A program made the position numbers and the translations under genes. A DNA stretch of 64,000 bases from positions 62,001 to 126,000 of the forward strand of contig JAWKNY010000006.1 in the NCBI GenBank assembly GCA_041391485.1, read 5' to 3'. Below are positions 39,198 to 47,035 of the stretch, piece after piece. Below the pieces are notes generated by a model. The model had not been told where the DNA came from, ran no database searches, and saw only the letters and a program-made list of their open reading frames with translations. Position 1 is the stretch's first letter; every line of letters starts with the position of its first letter. This stretch comes from JACKAF01 sp041391485 (GTDB lineage Bacteria; Bdellovibrionota; FAC87; UBA2466; JACKAF01).

Positions 39198-39804
39198 TGG
39201 AACGCAAGTCGGTAGTCTTTTATTTCGATCCGATCAGCCCCTACTCTTGGCTGGCCTCCAACCAAATTCCGGAAATTGAAGCGAGGCTTCCCATTCAATT
39301 TGATTATGTACCTGTGCTATTCGCCGGGCTACTTAACGCGCACGGCCAGAAAGGCCCCGCCGAAATCGCTGCCAAGCGCCGTTACACGATGACCGATGCA
39401 ATGAGGTGGGCCTCGAAATTGGGTTTGAGTTTTGAAGGGCCGCCGGCCCACCAGCACCAATCCGCTCAAAGCGCTGCGACTTTGCACCGCTGTAGAAGCG
39501 ACCAGCGCGAGAAGACGGCTAGCCGAAGAAATCTTAAACGCCTGCTGGCGCGAAGGCGCCGATCTCACCGATGAGTCGAAGACCATCAGCCTTGCCGCCA
39601 AAGGTTGAATTGGCGGGCCAAACGCTCATGAACGAGGCCGGCTCCGACGCCATCAAAAAGGCGCTGCGCGATCGCACGGACTTGGCGATTGAGCAGGGAG
39701 TTTTCGGTGTCCCTACCTTCTGGGTCGACAATCAGATTTTTCTGGGGCGACGATCCTTGCCCTTTCTCATCGAATACCTTCAGGGCGGCTTCGTATCGAT
39801 CTGA
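39197..39804 (+). CDS. HCCA-isomerase/GST-kappa-like DsbA-family protein, two frameshifts
   Basis: Starts with FYFDPISPYSWLASNQIPEI, the typical F-x-x-P-x-S-P-Y-S-W opening of 2-hydroxychromene-2-carboxylate isomerases. The frame shifts near 39455 (FEGPPAHP continues as KALRLCTAVEATSA, EEILNACWREGADLTD). It shifts again near 39600 (ISLAAK continues as VELAGQTLMNEAGSDAIKKA, VFGVPTFWVDNQIFLGRRSL). The cis-Pro motif GVPTFW and the final R-x-x-L-P-F are conserved. It probably catalyses a glutathione-dependent isomerisation. Translationally coupled to the PEBP gene. Confidence 0.8.
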
Positions 39805-40635
39805 ACGGCTGAACACCGTTTTAAACCGTCCGCGCGCGGCTGACAGACCTCAATCAAATAGGGGACCCTACGCGCGACGACCTTCTTGTAAGTTTCTGCG
39901 TAGTCAGGATCCTCTGTCCCAAACCAATGATCGAGGACACTCACGTACAGACCGTAGTTGCGGTGGAACTTGCGGTGATGGAGAGAATGGTGGGTAGCTC
40001 CAATCACATAACGGCCCCATCGCCCACTGGCTAACCCCTTTGGGTAGATCTCAAAGCCGGTGTGATTGAGCACCCCTGTGATCGTCATAATCATCAAAAA
40101 CACCGGTGCCGCCAGGTACCAGGACCACTAGGATAAGGAGTGGCAAAACCACTGCCTGAATAACAGCCTCCACGGGGTGAAAGGAGAAAACCGCCCACGG
40201 GGTTGGGTTAACCGACTCGTGGTGAACGCGGTGAACTCTTTTGAACCACCACGGGTGGTGCAGCCAACGGTGGGTCCAATAAAAATAAACTTCATGCAAC
40301 CCCATCAAGAGCGGCACACTCAAAAAAAAGTAAAACCACCCGTGCTCCCCAATATCGAGATACACCCTGAGTATAGCCATGCGCCCAGGCCCACAGCCCA
40401 GCGGTGCCCGCCAAAGCCATGATAGCGGAGGTGCAGACGGACCACAGTATCTCGCGCCGCACGGTTATCAGGATTGGGCCAACGTAGCTCGATTTTTGTC
40501 GCCGCCAAAGCGTCGCGGCGCCAACGGTAGAAAAAGTAATAGATCACTCCTGAGAGAAAAGCGTAACGAGAGAGCACGATCAAAAAAATATGCAGGGGGC
40601 GGTGGCCAGGTGGGATTCAGATCCAAAGGCTGCAT
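39780..40635 (-). CDS. sterol desaturase/fatty-acid-hydroxylase-like membrane protein, frameshifted
   Basis: ATG 40635 (MQPLDLNPTWPPPPAYFFDR) lies 10 bp after the reconstructed stop of the Bax-inhibitor gene. All histidine boxes of the di-iron hydroxylase family are visible: HRWLHH, HRVHHES and HHSLHHRKFHRNYG, with hydrophobic helices between (WFYFFLSVPLLMGLHEVYFY). Breaks occur near 40570, 40380 and 40100. It would hydroxylate or desaturate a lipid in the membrane. The 3' end overlaps the convergent DsbA-like gene by 25 bp. Confidence 0.78.
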
Positions 40636-40645
40636 GAGAACGGCT

Positions 40646-41381
40646 CTAGCGACGCCGACTTTTGGCCGAAGCCGAAGGATCTCTAGGTACAACCAAACCA
40701 AGGTCACGAGCAAACCGAAGGCCCCGCACCATTCCATGTACTTGGGGACGCCTCGGTAAGCCGCGTTCTCGATAAAATCAAAATCCAGAACCAAATTGAG
40801 CGCGGCGATCACCACCACGAAGACGCTAAAGAGAGTCGGCAGTTCCAGAAGAATGAATGAAAGAAATCGGTATCCCCCAAAAACCCGAGGATGATCGACA
40901 CAAAGTAGAGAAGACAGATTCCACCAGTCGCGGCCACCACACCCAGTTTGAAATTCTCGGTGGCCCGGATCATCTGAGACTTGTACGCCGCCAGCAAGGC
41001 AAACAGCGTTCCGAAGGTGAGTCCAGCCGCCTGGATGACGATGCCGGGGTACTGGGCTTCGAAGGTAGCCGACACCGCCCCTAGAAACGGTCCTTCCAAC
41101 ACCGCGTAAACCGGCGCGGTGAGCGGCGCCCATTCTTTTTTGAAAATAGTGACCATCGCCACAACGAAGCCGCCCAAAGCTCCACCAAACCCACGGAGCG
41201 ACCGTACTCGGGTCCCAGCTTGAATAAATTCCCGCCAGGTGTAGCTGGCGGCCGCGATCACGAGCAACAACAGAACCGCGGTCTTATTCACCGTCCCCTG
41301 GATCGTCATTCGATCGGATGGGGTGGCCGCGCTCAAGGCCCCGAAGGCCTTTTCACTCAACGCCGGATTGGACGTTCGCAT
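40646..41381 (-). CDS. Bax inhibitor-1/YccA family membrane protein, two frameshifts
   Basis: Starts MRTSNPALSEKAFGAL with TIQGTVNKTAVLLLLVIAAA, the diagnostic opening of the long bacterial BI-1 subfamily. Seven hydrophobic helices. The frame breaks near 40865 (GFLGDTDFFHSFF continues as LLELPTLFSVFVVVIAALNL) and near 40670 (WLYLEILRL continues as SAKSRRR, stop 40646-40648). The conserved Asp-rich FDFIENAAYRGVPKYMEW motif is intact. BI-1 proteins are pH-sensitive calcium-leak channels in some bacteria. Confidence 0.85.
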
Positions 41382-41740
41382 CGATGGCTCCTTGTGAGCG
41401 ATTAGAAAAACAAATCATATCGATTCCCGCGCCTATCGCCAAGCCCGGAGAACTCACAAATTTTGATGGATACTTCTAAATTATGATTTTTACTTTATGA
41501 CTCAGAGTGCTAAAACCACAGTCAGCGATAGATAGGATGACGAATGGGCCGGGGTTAGTAACCAAGTAAAAGTGAAATTGTGGGGAATCTGGGTCAACCA
41601 GCTTCCCCACAGACTTTCCGCAATCTCTCGCATTTCAGCTACTTACAAGCCAACCACTCGAATTAATTTGACACATAAGTTGCGGCGCGTTGTTTGGCTG
41701 TCATCAAAGGCCACACTAAAGGCGTAAGGAGGAATTAGTG
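41382..41740. other. 359-bp intergenic region between divergent genes
   Basis: AT-richer than its surroundings, with no coding frame of note. It must contain the promoters for the Bax-inhibitor gene (minus) and the Tyr-rich protein gene (plus). A TTGACA at 41668-41673 could be a -35 element, but no good -10 follows at 17 bp. Confidence 0.4.
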
Positions 41741-42404
41741 ATGAAACGTTTATTTGGATGTGCCCTAAGCTTAATGCTCATGGCAAACGCTGCCCTAGCG
41801 GATGATGTGAAACAAAAAGATATCGAACCGGTGTTCGTACAGCTTGAACAAAACGCCAAAGACTTTCCCATGATCGTCGAAAAGGACGGCAAGAAATATC
41901 AAGTCTATCGCGCTCAAGGTGAGAAAGAGACCGAGAGCAATTATTATTATTCAGACAAAGAAGGCGTCAGCCACTGGATCAGTGAAGACGCTTCCCACAA
42001 TTTCACCGTCGGTTACTTGGATGGCGAAAAGTTGGTGAGCCTCGATAAGGTTGCTAAGGATGCGGGAACGCACCTGGCGAACCTTAAGAAGGAAGGAAAA
42101 GTAGACAGCGAAAGAGCGCCAATCTCAGTTGGTGCACTTGTTCCGCCGTTACGGTTACCGCTATAGTTACTACAACTATAACAATTACCGTTACGTGGGC
42201 TACAGCTACCGCGCGCCCTACTACTACAACAACTACTACCGTCGTAACGTCGTGTACTACCACTCGTACCCGTCGTACTCGTACCAAAGCTACGGCAACT
42301 ACTATTACAACAGCGGCAGCTATTACTATAATAGCTACAACCCTGTGAACGTGAGCTACGGTTACTACTACGGACCGCGCTACACGGTTTGTCTCTGGGG
42401 ATAA
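41741..42404 (+). CDS. secreted protein with very Tyr-rich C-terminal tail, one frameshift
   Basis: ATG 41741 behind AAGGAGGA. Signal peptide MKRLFGCALSLMLMANAALA. Residues of about 22-125 form a soluble domain (MIVEKDGKKYQVYRAQGEKE, HNFTVGYLDGEKLV). Near 42115-42145 the frame changes to one encoding about 80 residues dominated by Tyr, Asn and Ser (YGYRYSYYNYNNYRYVGYSY, YYYNNYYRR, SYYYNSYNP), ending YTVCLWG at 42404. Tyr makes up about two fifths of the tail. A terminator follows. Similar tails occur in secreted matrix or shell proteins, where Tyr may be cross-linked, but that is inference. Confidence 0.7.
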
Positions 42405-42425
42405 GCTCTAGAGCAGCCTTTGAAG

Positions 42426-42457
42426 ACGCCGAGGGGAAACCCTCGGCGTTTTTTTTT
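42426..42457 (+). terminator. Rho-independent terminator after the Tyr-rich gene
   Basis: Perfect 10-bp stem (42426-42435 with 42440-42449), GAAA tetraloop, then nine Ts. It isolates the Tyr-rich gene as a single-gene unit. Confidence 0.92.
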
Positions 42458-42581
42458 GATTTTTCATACGATATCAGGGCCTTAACCCTTTCCCCTTGAT
42501 CCCGGGGCCCCTCTTTTTGTATAAGAGGGCACCTAATTTTTACGTACAACCCTGTCCATCAAGTTGTTGAGGAGCTAGCTC

Positions 42582-43865
42582 ATGAAGCTGACGTACGCGC
42601 TATCGCTATTGTTGATTACGAGTTCACTGGCCTTTGGCCAGCAGGGCGACATCCCTACCGTGGAAGAGTCGCTAAAAGAGCTGGTGAGTACTTCCAAGTA
42701 CCTCATGCGTAATCTCTCGCACACCACCAAAGCGTACTCGGATACAGCGCGCCAGATGCTACGAGACGCCGAGGGGCGCGGAAACGCCCCCTACCACGCA
42801 TTTTTGAAAGAGATCGCTGTCTTTGAGCGCCACGCAGACGGCTACACCGTATTTAAATGGCCCCACGAGCTGAACAAAGCGGCCATCGAGATCGAGCAGA
42901 CCTACAAGCGCAGAAAGTTTCTGGACGCTCGTTATGTGGAGCAACGCCTTGGCAGCCAGTTCAAGGACACGGTCCACCCGGCTTACTGGCAGAGCCTCAC
43001 CACCACCTACGTGTGGATGGAGTACGTACGCCGAGCGTACTTGTACAACAACCTGGTCCAGGAAGGATCCGAGTACTACACGCAGCTCACCAAGATGCTT
43101 TCCACCCTGCACGAGCAGGCCCAGACTTTAATTGGCATCATGGGACGCCTGCGGGTTCAAGCGCCCTTTTCGTCGGATGAGCCTCATTTCGAAGAGCGCT
43201 ACGGACGTTACTTCCACGTTGGAAATGTACTCAACTTTGGATGGAAAAAGGCGCAGCCCGATCTGACTCATTATTTCGCCCCCTACTTCTACCCTCTACT
43301 CGTTCCGAATCAGGACGAGAGCGAAACCATCGAACGCTTGATTGCAAAGTACCCGCAGCTTCGCGACTCAAAAGAGCTTAAGACCCTTCTGGAAACGCTC
43401 AAAAAGAAGGCGCAAGAGCAACAGAAGCCAAGCACCGACGGAGACACCAACAACTTGAATCCCGATCCGATGAACCCGCCCTCATCGGAAGAGGCGTTCA
43501 AAAAAGAACTCGACTACGTCGATAACAACCGGCCGCTACAGATGCAGATTTTAAGGCTACAATTTCAGGCGACGCGCGAAGGTCTCGCTCTGGACAACGA
43601 ACTCATTGAAGTACTCGAATCGTTTTCCACTGAAGTTCAGAAGCTCGTGGATAAGTACCCGCAGCTTAAGGGCATCGTCGACGAATGCCGCACCCTTATC
43701 AACGCAAAAGCCGACGACTACGACTCCAAAACGCTTCTGGAAAAGCTCCAAGGCCTCTTGAGCGGCCCCAAAGGGATTCGTCCCGGTTACCCGGCCCTCA
43801 AGCCTTTGCCGCCCGAAGCGGAAAAACCCGGATCGGAACCGAAACGCGAAGAACGCATCGGCTAG
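42582..43865 (+). CDS. secreted helical protein with an internal repeat, unknown function
   Basis: 427 residues. Signal peptide MKLTYALSLLLITSSLAFGQ. The body is mostly helical with many Tyr, Arg and Glu. Two segments appear related: ERLIAKYPQLRDSKELKTLL (residues of about 248-267) and QKLVDKYPQLKGIVDECRTL (about 353-372), suggesting a duplicated helical hairpin. The region between them is Pro/Asn/Asp-rich and probably flexible; the tail is Pro/Glu-rich. It resembles in style the secreted proteins at 3073 and 5341. No family recognised. Confidence 0.75.
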   Translation: MKLTYALSLLLITSSLAFGQQGDIPTVEESLKELVSTSKYLMRNLSHTTKAYSDTARQMLRDAEGRGNAPYHAFLKEIAVFERHADGYTVFKWPHELNKAAIEIEQTYKRRKFLDARYVEQRLGSQFKDTVHPAYWQSLTTTYVWMEYVRRAYLYNNLVQEGSEYYTQLTKMLSTLHEQAQTLIGIMGRLRVQAPFSSDEPHFEERYGRYFHVGNVLNFGWKKAQPDLTHYFAPYFYPLLVPNQDESETIERLIAKYPQLRDSKELKTLLETLKKKAQEQQKPSTDGDTNNLNPDPMNPPSSEEAFKKELDYVDNNRPLQMQILRLQFQATREGLALDNELIEVLESFSTEVQKLVDKYPQLKGIVDECRTLINAKADDYDSKTLLEKLQGLLSGPKGIRPGYPALKPLPPEAEKPGSEPKREERIG

Positions 43866-43977
43866 TTGCGTTAGCAAACAAACTGCACGTAGCTTATTGA
43901 ATCCATTCAGTGGCGCAATCGTGTAGGAATTGTGCTCATCCCGTCATATTCTTCTTTTTCGACGATCCACACGCGAT

Positions 43978-44013
43978 AAAAACTGCTTTTTCCCCGACAA
44001 AAAGCAGTTTTTT
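43978..44013. terminator. hairpin with T run, likely terminator
   Basis: A 14-base arm (43978-43991) pairs with 43999-44012 around a 7-base loop, core ACTGC/GCAGT flanked by A and T runs. The symmetric A and T flanks would allow termination on either strand. It lies 110 bp after the 42582 gene and about 90 bp before the SWIB gene. Confidence 0.75.
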
Positions 44014-44099
44014 GACTGCATCCGCCAAAAAAACCCGCTATCATTAACCTGTCACCTTAACTCTTTCATTACGTAAACCAAATAGTGGGGGATATACCC

Positions 44100-44537
44100 A
44101 TGGCGAAAAAGAAAAAGGCCCGCAAGGCCAAACGTCGTCCTGCAAAAAAAGCCCGACGCAAAAAGACCTCTGGTCGTAAACGTCGTGCAGCGAAAGGCCG
44201 TAAAAAAGCTACTCGCAAAACTACAGGACGCAAAACCCGTCGGACAAAAGCTAGCAAGAAGAAAAAGTCCGGCAAAAAACGTCGTCCGAACAAGGCTTTC
44301 ATGGCTGCCATGAAGCCGAGCCCGGCTCTCGCGGTTGTGGTCGGTAACCGTCCGCTCCCGAGAACTCAGGTGGTTAAGAAGGTCTGGAAGTACATCAAGT
44401 CGAAAAAGCTTCAAGATCCGAAGAACCGTCGGAACATCGTTGCAGATGCCAATCTGCAAAAGGTGTTTAGCGGGAAGAAGGTCGTCAACATGTTCCAGAT
44501 GACCAAGCTTCTCAATAAGCAGCTAAAGGCAGCTTAA
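44100..44537 (+). CDS. histone-H1-like basic tail fused to a SWIB domain
   Basis: 145 residues from ATG 44100, 7 bases after a GGGGG-containing ribosome binding site. Residues 2-65 are almost entirely Lys, Arg, Ala, Gly and Thr (KKKKARKAKRRPAKKARRKK-type), resembling histone H1 C-termini. Residues of about 70-145 are a SWIB/MDM2-fold domain (LPRTQVVKKVWKYIKSKKLQ, DANLQKVFSGKKVVNMFQMT). The arrangement is known from chlamydiae and some environmental bacteria. It likely binds and condenses DNA. A single-gene unit flanked by terminators. Confidence 0.9.
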   Translation: MAKKKKARKAKRRPAKKARRKKTSGRKRRAAKGRKKATRKTTGRKTRRTKASKKKKSGKKRRPNKAFMAAMKPSPALAVVVGNRPLPRTQVVKKVWKYIKSKKLQDPKNRRNIVADANLQKVFSGKKVVNMFQMTKLLNKQLKAA

Positions 44538-44550
44538 GTATTTAGGAACG

Positions 44551-44576
44551 AGGCCCCCGGAAACGGGGGCCTTTTT
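44551..44576 (+). terminator. Rho-independent terminator after the SWIB gene
   Basis: A 9-bp GC-rich stem (44551-44559 with 44564-44572), GAAA tetraloop, then Ts. It nearly abuts the stop of the convergent Smr gene at 44578. Confidence 0.92.
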
Positions 44577-44577
44577 C

Positions 44578-44847
44578 TTATTCAAACTCCACGACCAGCA
44601 CTCCCCGATTTCCCATCTGCACATAGTGATTCAAATCCTGCTCCGAAGCCAAGGCCTTGAGACGATCCTGAATCTTGCCCACCCCGGTAATGAACATCAC
44701 CTCTTCCGCACGGTCTTTCATCCGCACGTCGTTTAAAATGTCGTGAAAAATCTCCTCGGCTTCCGCCACCAGCTTTCCATGTAAATCGAGTTGTCGCACC
44801 CTCGCCTCCCGAACCAGGGCCTTTCGCCCCGCACGATTCAAATCCAA
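44578..44847 (-). CDS. Smr-domain protein
   Basis: A small Smr domain: VRQLDLHGKLVAEAEEIFHD (L-D-L-H-G motif) and EEVMFITGVGKIQDRLKALA (T-G-x-G motif), ending GNRGVLVVEFE. Smr domains are nucleases or nucleic-acid-binding modules in repair and ribosome rescue. The open frame extends to 44898, but an ATG there would overlap the divergent gene at 44871. A TTG at 44847 is the nearest alternative and is used here with low certainty. Confidence 0.72.
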   Translation of the reverse strand: MDLNRAGRKALVREARVRQLDLHGKLVAEAEEIFHDILNDVRMKDRAEEVMFITGVGKIQDRLKALASEQDLNHYVQMGNRGVLVVEFE

Positions 44848-44870
44848 GTCCCATACACTAGAATATTTCC

Positions 44871-46055
44871 ATGGGACTATTAAAGAAAATCTCCGCAACG
44901 CTTTCAGGCTCTGAACGTTATACCACCCGCTTAGCGGGCAAGGAGGGTCTCGCTGAAGCTTTGGCCTTCAGAGAGTCTGTCTTCGGAGCGCTCGGCAAGG
45001 ACTGGAAGGGAAACCCTTCCCAGTGCCCCGCCTTCAAGAACGCCCTGGACGACGAGAGCGACCACCTCGTAGCGTACGACACGCGATCCAACAAAGCGGT
45101 GGGCTACCTGCGGGCCACGGCAGCTCACCGACTGGGAGGCGCCATCGATCCCACCTTGCAGGGCGCTCTACGCCACTTCCCGGCCTCCGTACACCCTTTC
45201 GTAACGGTTTGGCACTGGATGGGAATCGCAGCGACAGAAGATGAGGCTCTCATCCGCGAGAGTCTTTGTGCCGGCGCCTACGGCCACTGCTTATCCGGCG
45301 GCAAGGCCGCCCTTGCCGTCTCTAGCTGCAGTCCCACGGAGATCGCAGAATACCGCCGCCTGGGCTTTAGACCCTTAGGCCGAGTGGTCGCGTCCGAAAT
45401 TGGGGGACACGCGCTGCCCGTTTTCCTGGACATGCATGGCTACCAATCACTCAAACTGCTCGACTCCCCCCTCTATGAGATCGCCTCCTCACAGGGCCTT
45501 CCGCCCGGTAAGATTGGAAGCGACTGGTATAAGGACTTCATCTTCAAGAACGGCAACATCGATACGGGCTACACCCGTTATCAGGCCGGGGCCGATGCCA
45601 ATGAGTTCCACTCCGCTCTCACGGAGGGGCTAAAGGAAGCGGCCCGCAAACAACTGCTCATGAACGCCCTTCACTTGCGCTGCCGATTTGGTGAAACCGT
45701 TTTAGCCGATAGCGCTCATGATACTTCCATCGGGATTGTGAAAAAGGGCGCGCTAGAAGTCTACCTCGGGCAGGATCTCATCGCGGTACTTGGCGAAGGG
45801 GATGTGTTTGGGGAGCTCGCGTTCATCCTTGGGGGGAAACGAAACGCCATGGTCCGATCGGCGTCGGAGGAAACCGAGCTGCTCGTTCTCAGTCGCAAGG
45901 TCGTCGATACACTTAAAAGCGCCGCCGACCAGCTTCAGTTTTGGCAAAATTTGGCGGCCTTGGTGGCCAAGCGGGTCGTGTCCGCAAACGCCGCGCTCAA
46001 CGACGCGCGGGACGCTAAAACAACTGCTGGAATGCCTGGTACGCGTGGAAACTGA
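44871..46055 (+). CDS. GNAT/acyl-HSL-synthase-like domain fused to a cyclic-nucleotide-binding domain
   Basis: 394 residues. Residues of about 25-240 resemble the FeeM/LuxI-type acyltransferase fold: ALAFRESVFGALGKDWKG, DHLVAYDTRSNKAVGYLRAT (beta-bulge strand and acyl-chain region), then CSPTEIAEYRRLGFRPLGRV. Residues of about 265-375 are a cNMP-binding domain: GIVKKGALEVYLGQDLIAVL and the phosphate cassette GEGDVFGELAFILGGKRNAM. A cyclic nucleotide may switch acyl transfer. No ribosome binding site is obvious. It overlaps the convergent small membrane gene at its 3' end. Confidence 0.78.
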   Translation: MGLLKKISATLSGSERYTTRLAGKEGLAEALAFRESVFGALGKDWKGNPSQCPAFKNALDDESDHLVAYDTRSNKAVGYLRATAAHRLGGAIDPTLQGALRHFPASVHPFVTVWHWMGIAATEDEALIRESLCAGAYGHCLSGGKAALAVSSCSPTEIAEYRRLGFRPLGRVVASEIGGHALPVFLDMHGYQSLKLLDSPLYEIASSQGLPPGKIGSDWYKDFIFKNGNIDTGYTRYQAGADANEFHSALTEGLKEAARKQLLMNALHLRCRFGETVLADSAHDTSIGIVKKGALEVYLGQDLIAVLGEGDVFGELAFILGGKRNAMVRSASEETELLVLSRKVVDTLKSAADQLQFWQNLAALVAKRVVSANAALNDARDAKTTAGMPGTRGN

Positions 46056-46215
46056 CGGCGGCAGCCACTAGGAACGCGGCCAAAAAGCCAAAGAGCCGCC
46101 AGCGCTTTCCCGCCTTCTTGCGGGAGACAATCCGCATCGCAGTTTCATAAACCGCGCCCTCGAATTCGGTACCAAACGGGTTGCTCTGATTGGGGGGAGT
46201 GCTTACTCGGTCCAT
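46015..46215 (-). CDS. small single-helix membrane protein
   Basis: 66 residues from ATG 46215 behind AAGGAGAG. A polar N-terminus (MDRVSTPPNQSNPFGTEFEG), a basic patch (SRKKAGKRWR), then one hydrophobic helix (LFGFLAAFLVAAAVSFHAY). The positive residues before the helix predict a cytoplasmic N-terminus. No family. Convergent with, and overlapping by 41 bp, the GNAT-cNMP gene. Confidence 0.6.
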   Translation of the reverse strand: MDRVSTPPNQSNPFGTEFEGAVYETAMRIVSRKKAGKRWRLFGFLAAFLVAAAVSFHAYQAFQQLF

Positions 46216-46417
46216 CTCTCTCTCCTTGTAGAGATCAGAACTTCTCTTCATCTCCTTCGGCAGATCCTATCGCCGACTTGAGCGCGAGTTCGCCCGTATT
46301 TTGCTACGGTGCGAGATAAAATAAGTGTGTACTCTCAAGAATTTCCTTTTATTCTGAAGCTGAGTATGTTTTTTTACGTGCCTGTTAAGTCTGGTACCTT
46401 TGCGAAAGGAGTCCAAG

Positions 46418-46954
46418 ATGGACTACTACAAGGGAAGAAGGCAGTCGACGGATTCGCCTTCCGAAGAAAAATGGGATCTCGTTAAGACGGTCAAAGAGCC
46501 GAAGGAAGATGATTATCGCGGCTGGCCCCACTTGATGTGTTCGGGCTTTGATTGCGATAAGAAGGCTTTGATGTCTTACGATCGCATCTACAAGTTCCTC
46601 AAGAACTTGCCGCAACAGATCGGGATGCAGCCGATGGGCTTACCTATCGTCTATAAGGTATCCAGCGAAGATCATCCGGATATCGGGATCACGGGCACGG
46701 CAATTATTGCCACCAGCCATATCAGTATCCACACGTTCCCCAGAGGTCAGCGCGACGGAAAGCGCAAACCCCGGGGTATCGAACGCCGGATATTTAAGCC
46801 GTTCTTCACTTTTGACTGCTATAGCTGCAAGGCCTTCGATCCGGACATCGTTTACGATCGTCTGCGCTTGGCCTTCAAGCCCAAGACCATCGAGACCGCT
46901 CTGGTTTACCGTCTGCGTGAAGATGAAGAACTGATCGAGGTCGAAGACTACTAA
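46418..46954 (+). CDS. S-adenosylmethionine decarboxylase-like protein (SpeD family)
   Basis: 178 residues from ATG 46418 behind AAAGGAG. The self-cleavage region reads IIATSHISIHTFP, matching the SpeD S-H-I-x-x-H-T-x-P motif, so the Ser could form the pyruvoyl group. The processing and catalytic region FFTFDCYSCKAFDPDIV supplies a Cys. Residue differences: the Glu or Lys usually before SHI is Thr, and a basic insertion (RGQRDGKRKPRGIERR) follows the motif. If active it makes decarboxylated AdoMet for spermidine. No speE or other polyamine gene is adjacent, so another pyruvoyl decarboxylase role is possible. Confidence 0.82.
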   Translation: MDYYKGRRQSTDSPSEEKWDLVKTVKEPKEDDYRGWPHLMCSGFDCDKKALMSYDRIYKFLKNLPQQIGMQPMGLPIVYKVSSEDHPDIGITGTAIIATSHISIHTFPRGQRDGKRKPRGIERRIFKPFFTFDCYSCKAFDPDIVYDRLRLAFKPKTIETALVYRLREDEELIEVEDY

Positions 46955-46976
46955 CCCTAGTCTTGGAGATTTATTA

Positions 46977-47012
46977 AAGCCCCGAGGCGCAAGCCGAGGG
47001 GCTTTTTTTTTT
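46977..47012 (+). terminator. Rho-independent terminator after the SpeD-like gene
   Basis: Stem AAGCCCC/GGGGCTT with tandem G-A mismatches and an inner GGC/GCC pairing around a GCAA loop, then ten Ts. It also separates the gene from the convergent flavodoxin fusion. Confidence 0.88.
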
Positions 47013-47035
47013 GGGGGTCTTGAGTTTCTGGGATT

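Noticed and set aside
41668..41673. Sigma-70 -35 box (TTGACA) upstream of the Tyr-rich gene
   Set aside because: No acceptable -10 hexamer at 16-18 bp; not strong enough to list as a promoter.
42013..42549. Ser/Arg/Gly-rich minus-strand frame opposite the Tyr-rich gene
   Set aside because: Its composition is simply the complement of the repeated TAC/TAT/AAC codons of the plus-strand tail.
44069..44459. Phe/Arg/Ala-rich minus-strand frames opposite the SWIB gene
   Set aside because: They mirror the Lys/Arg codons of the histone-like tail and have no start signals.
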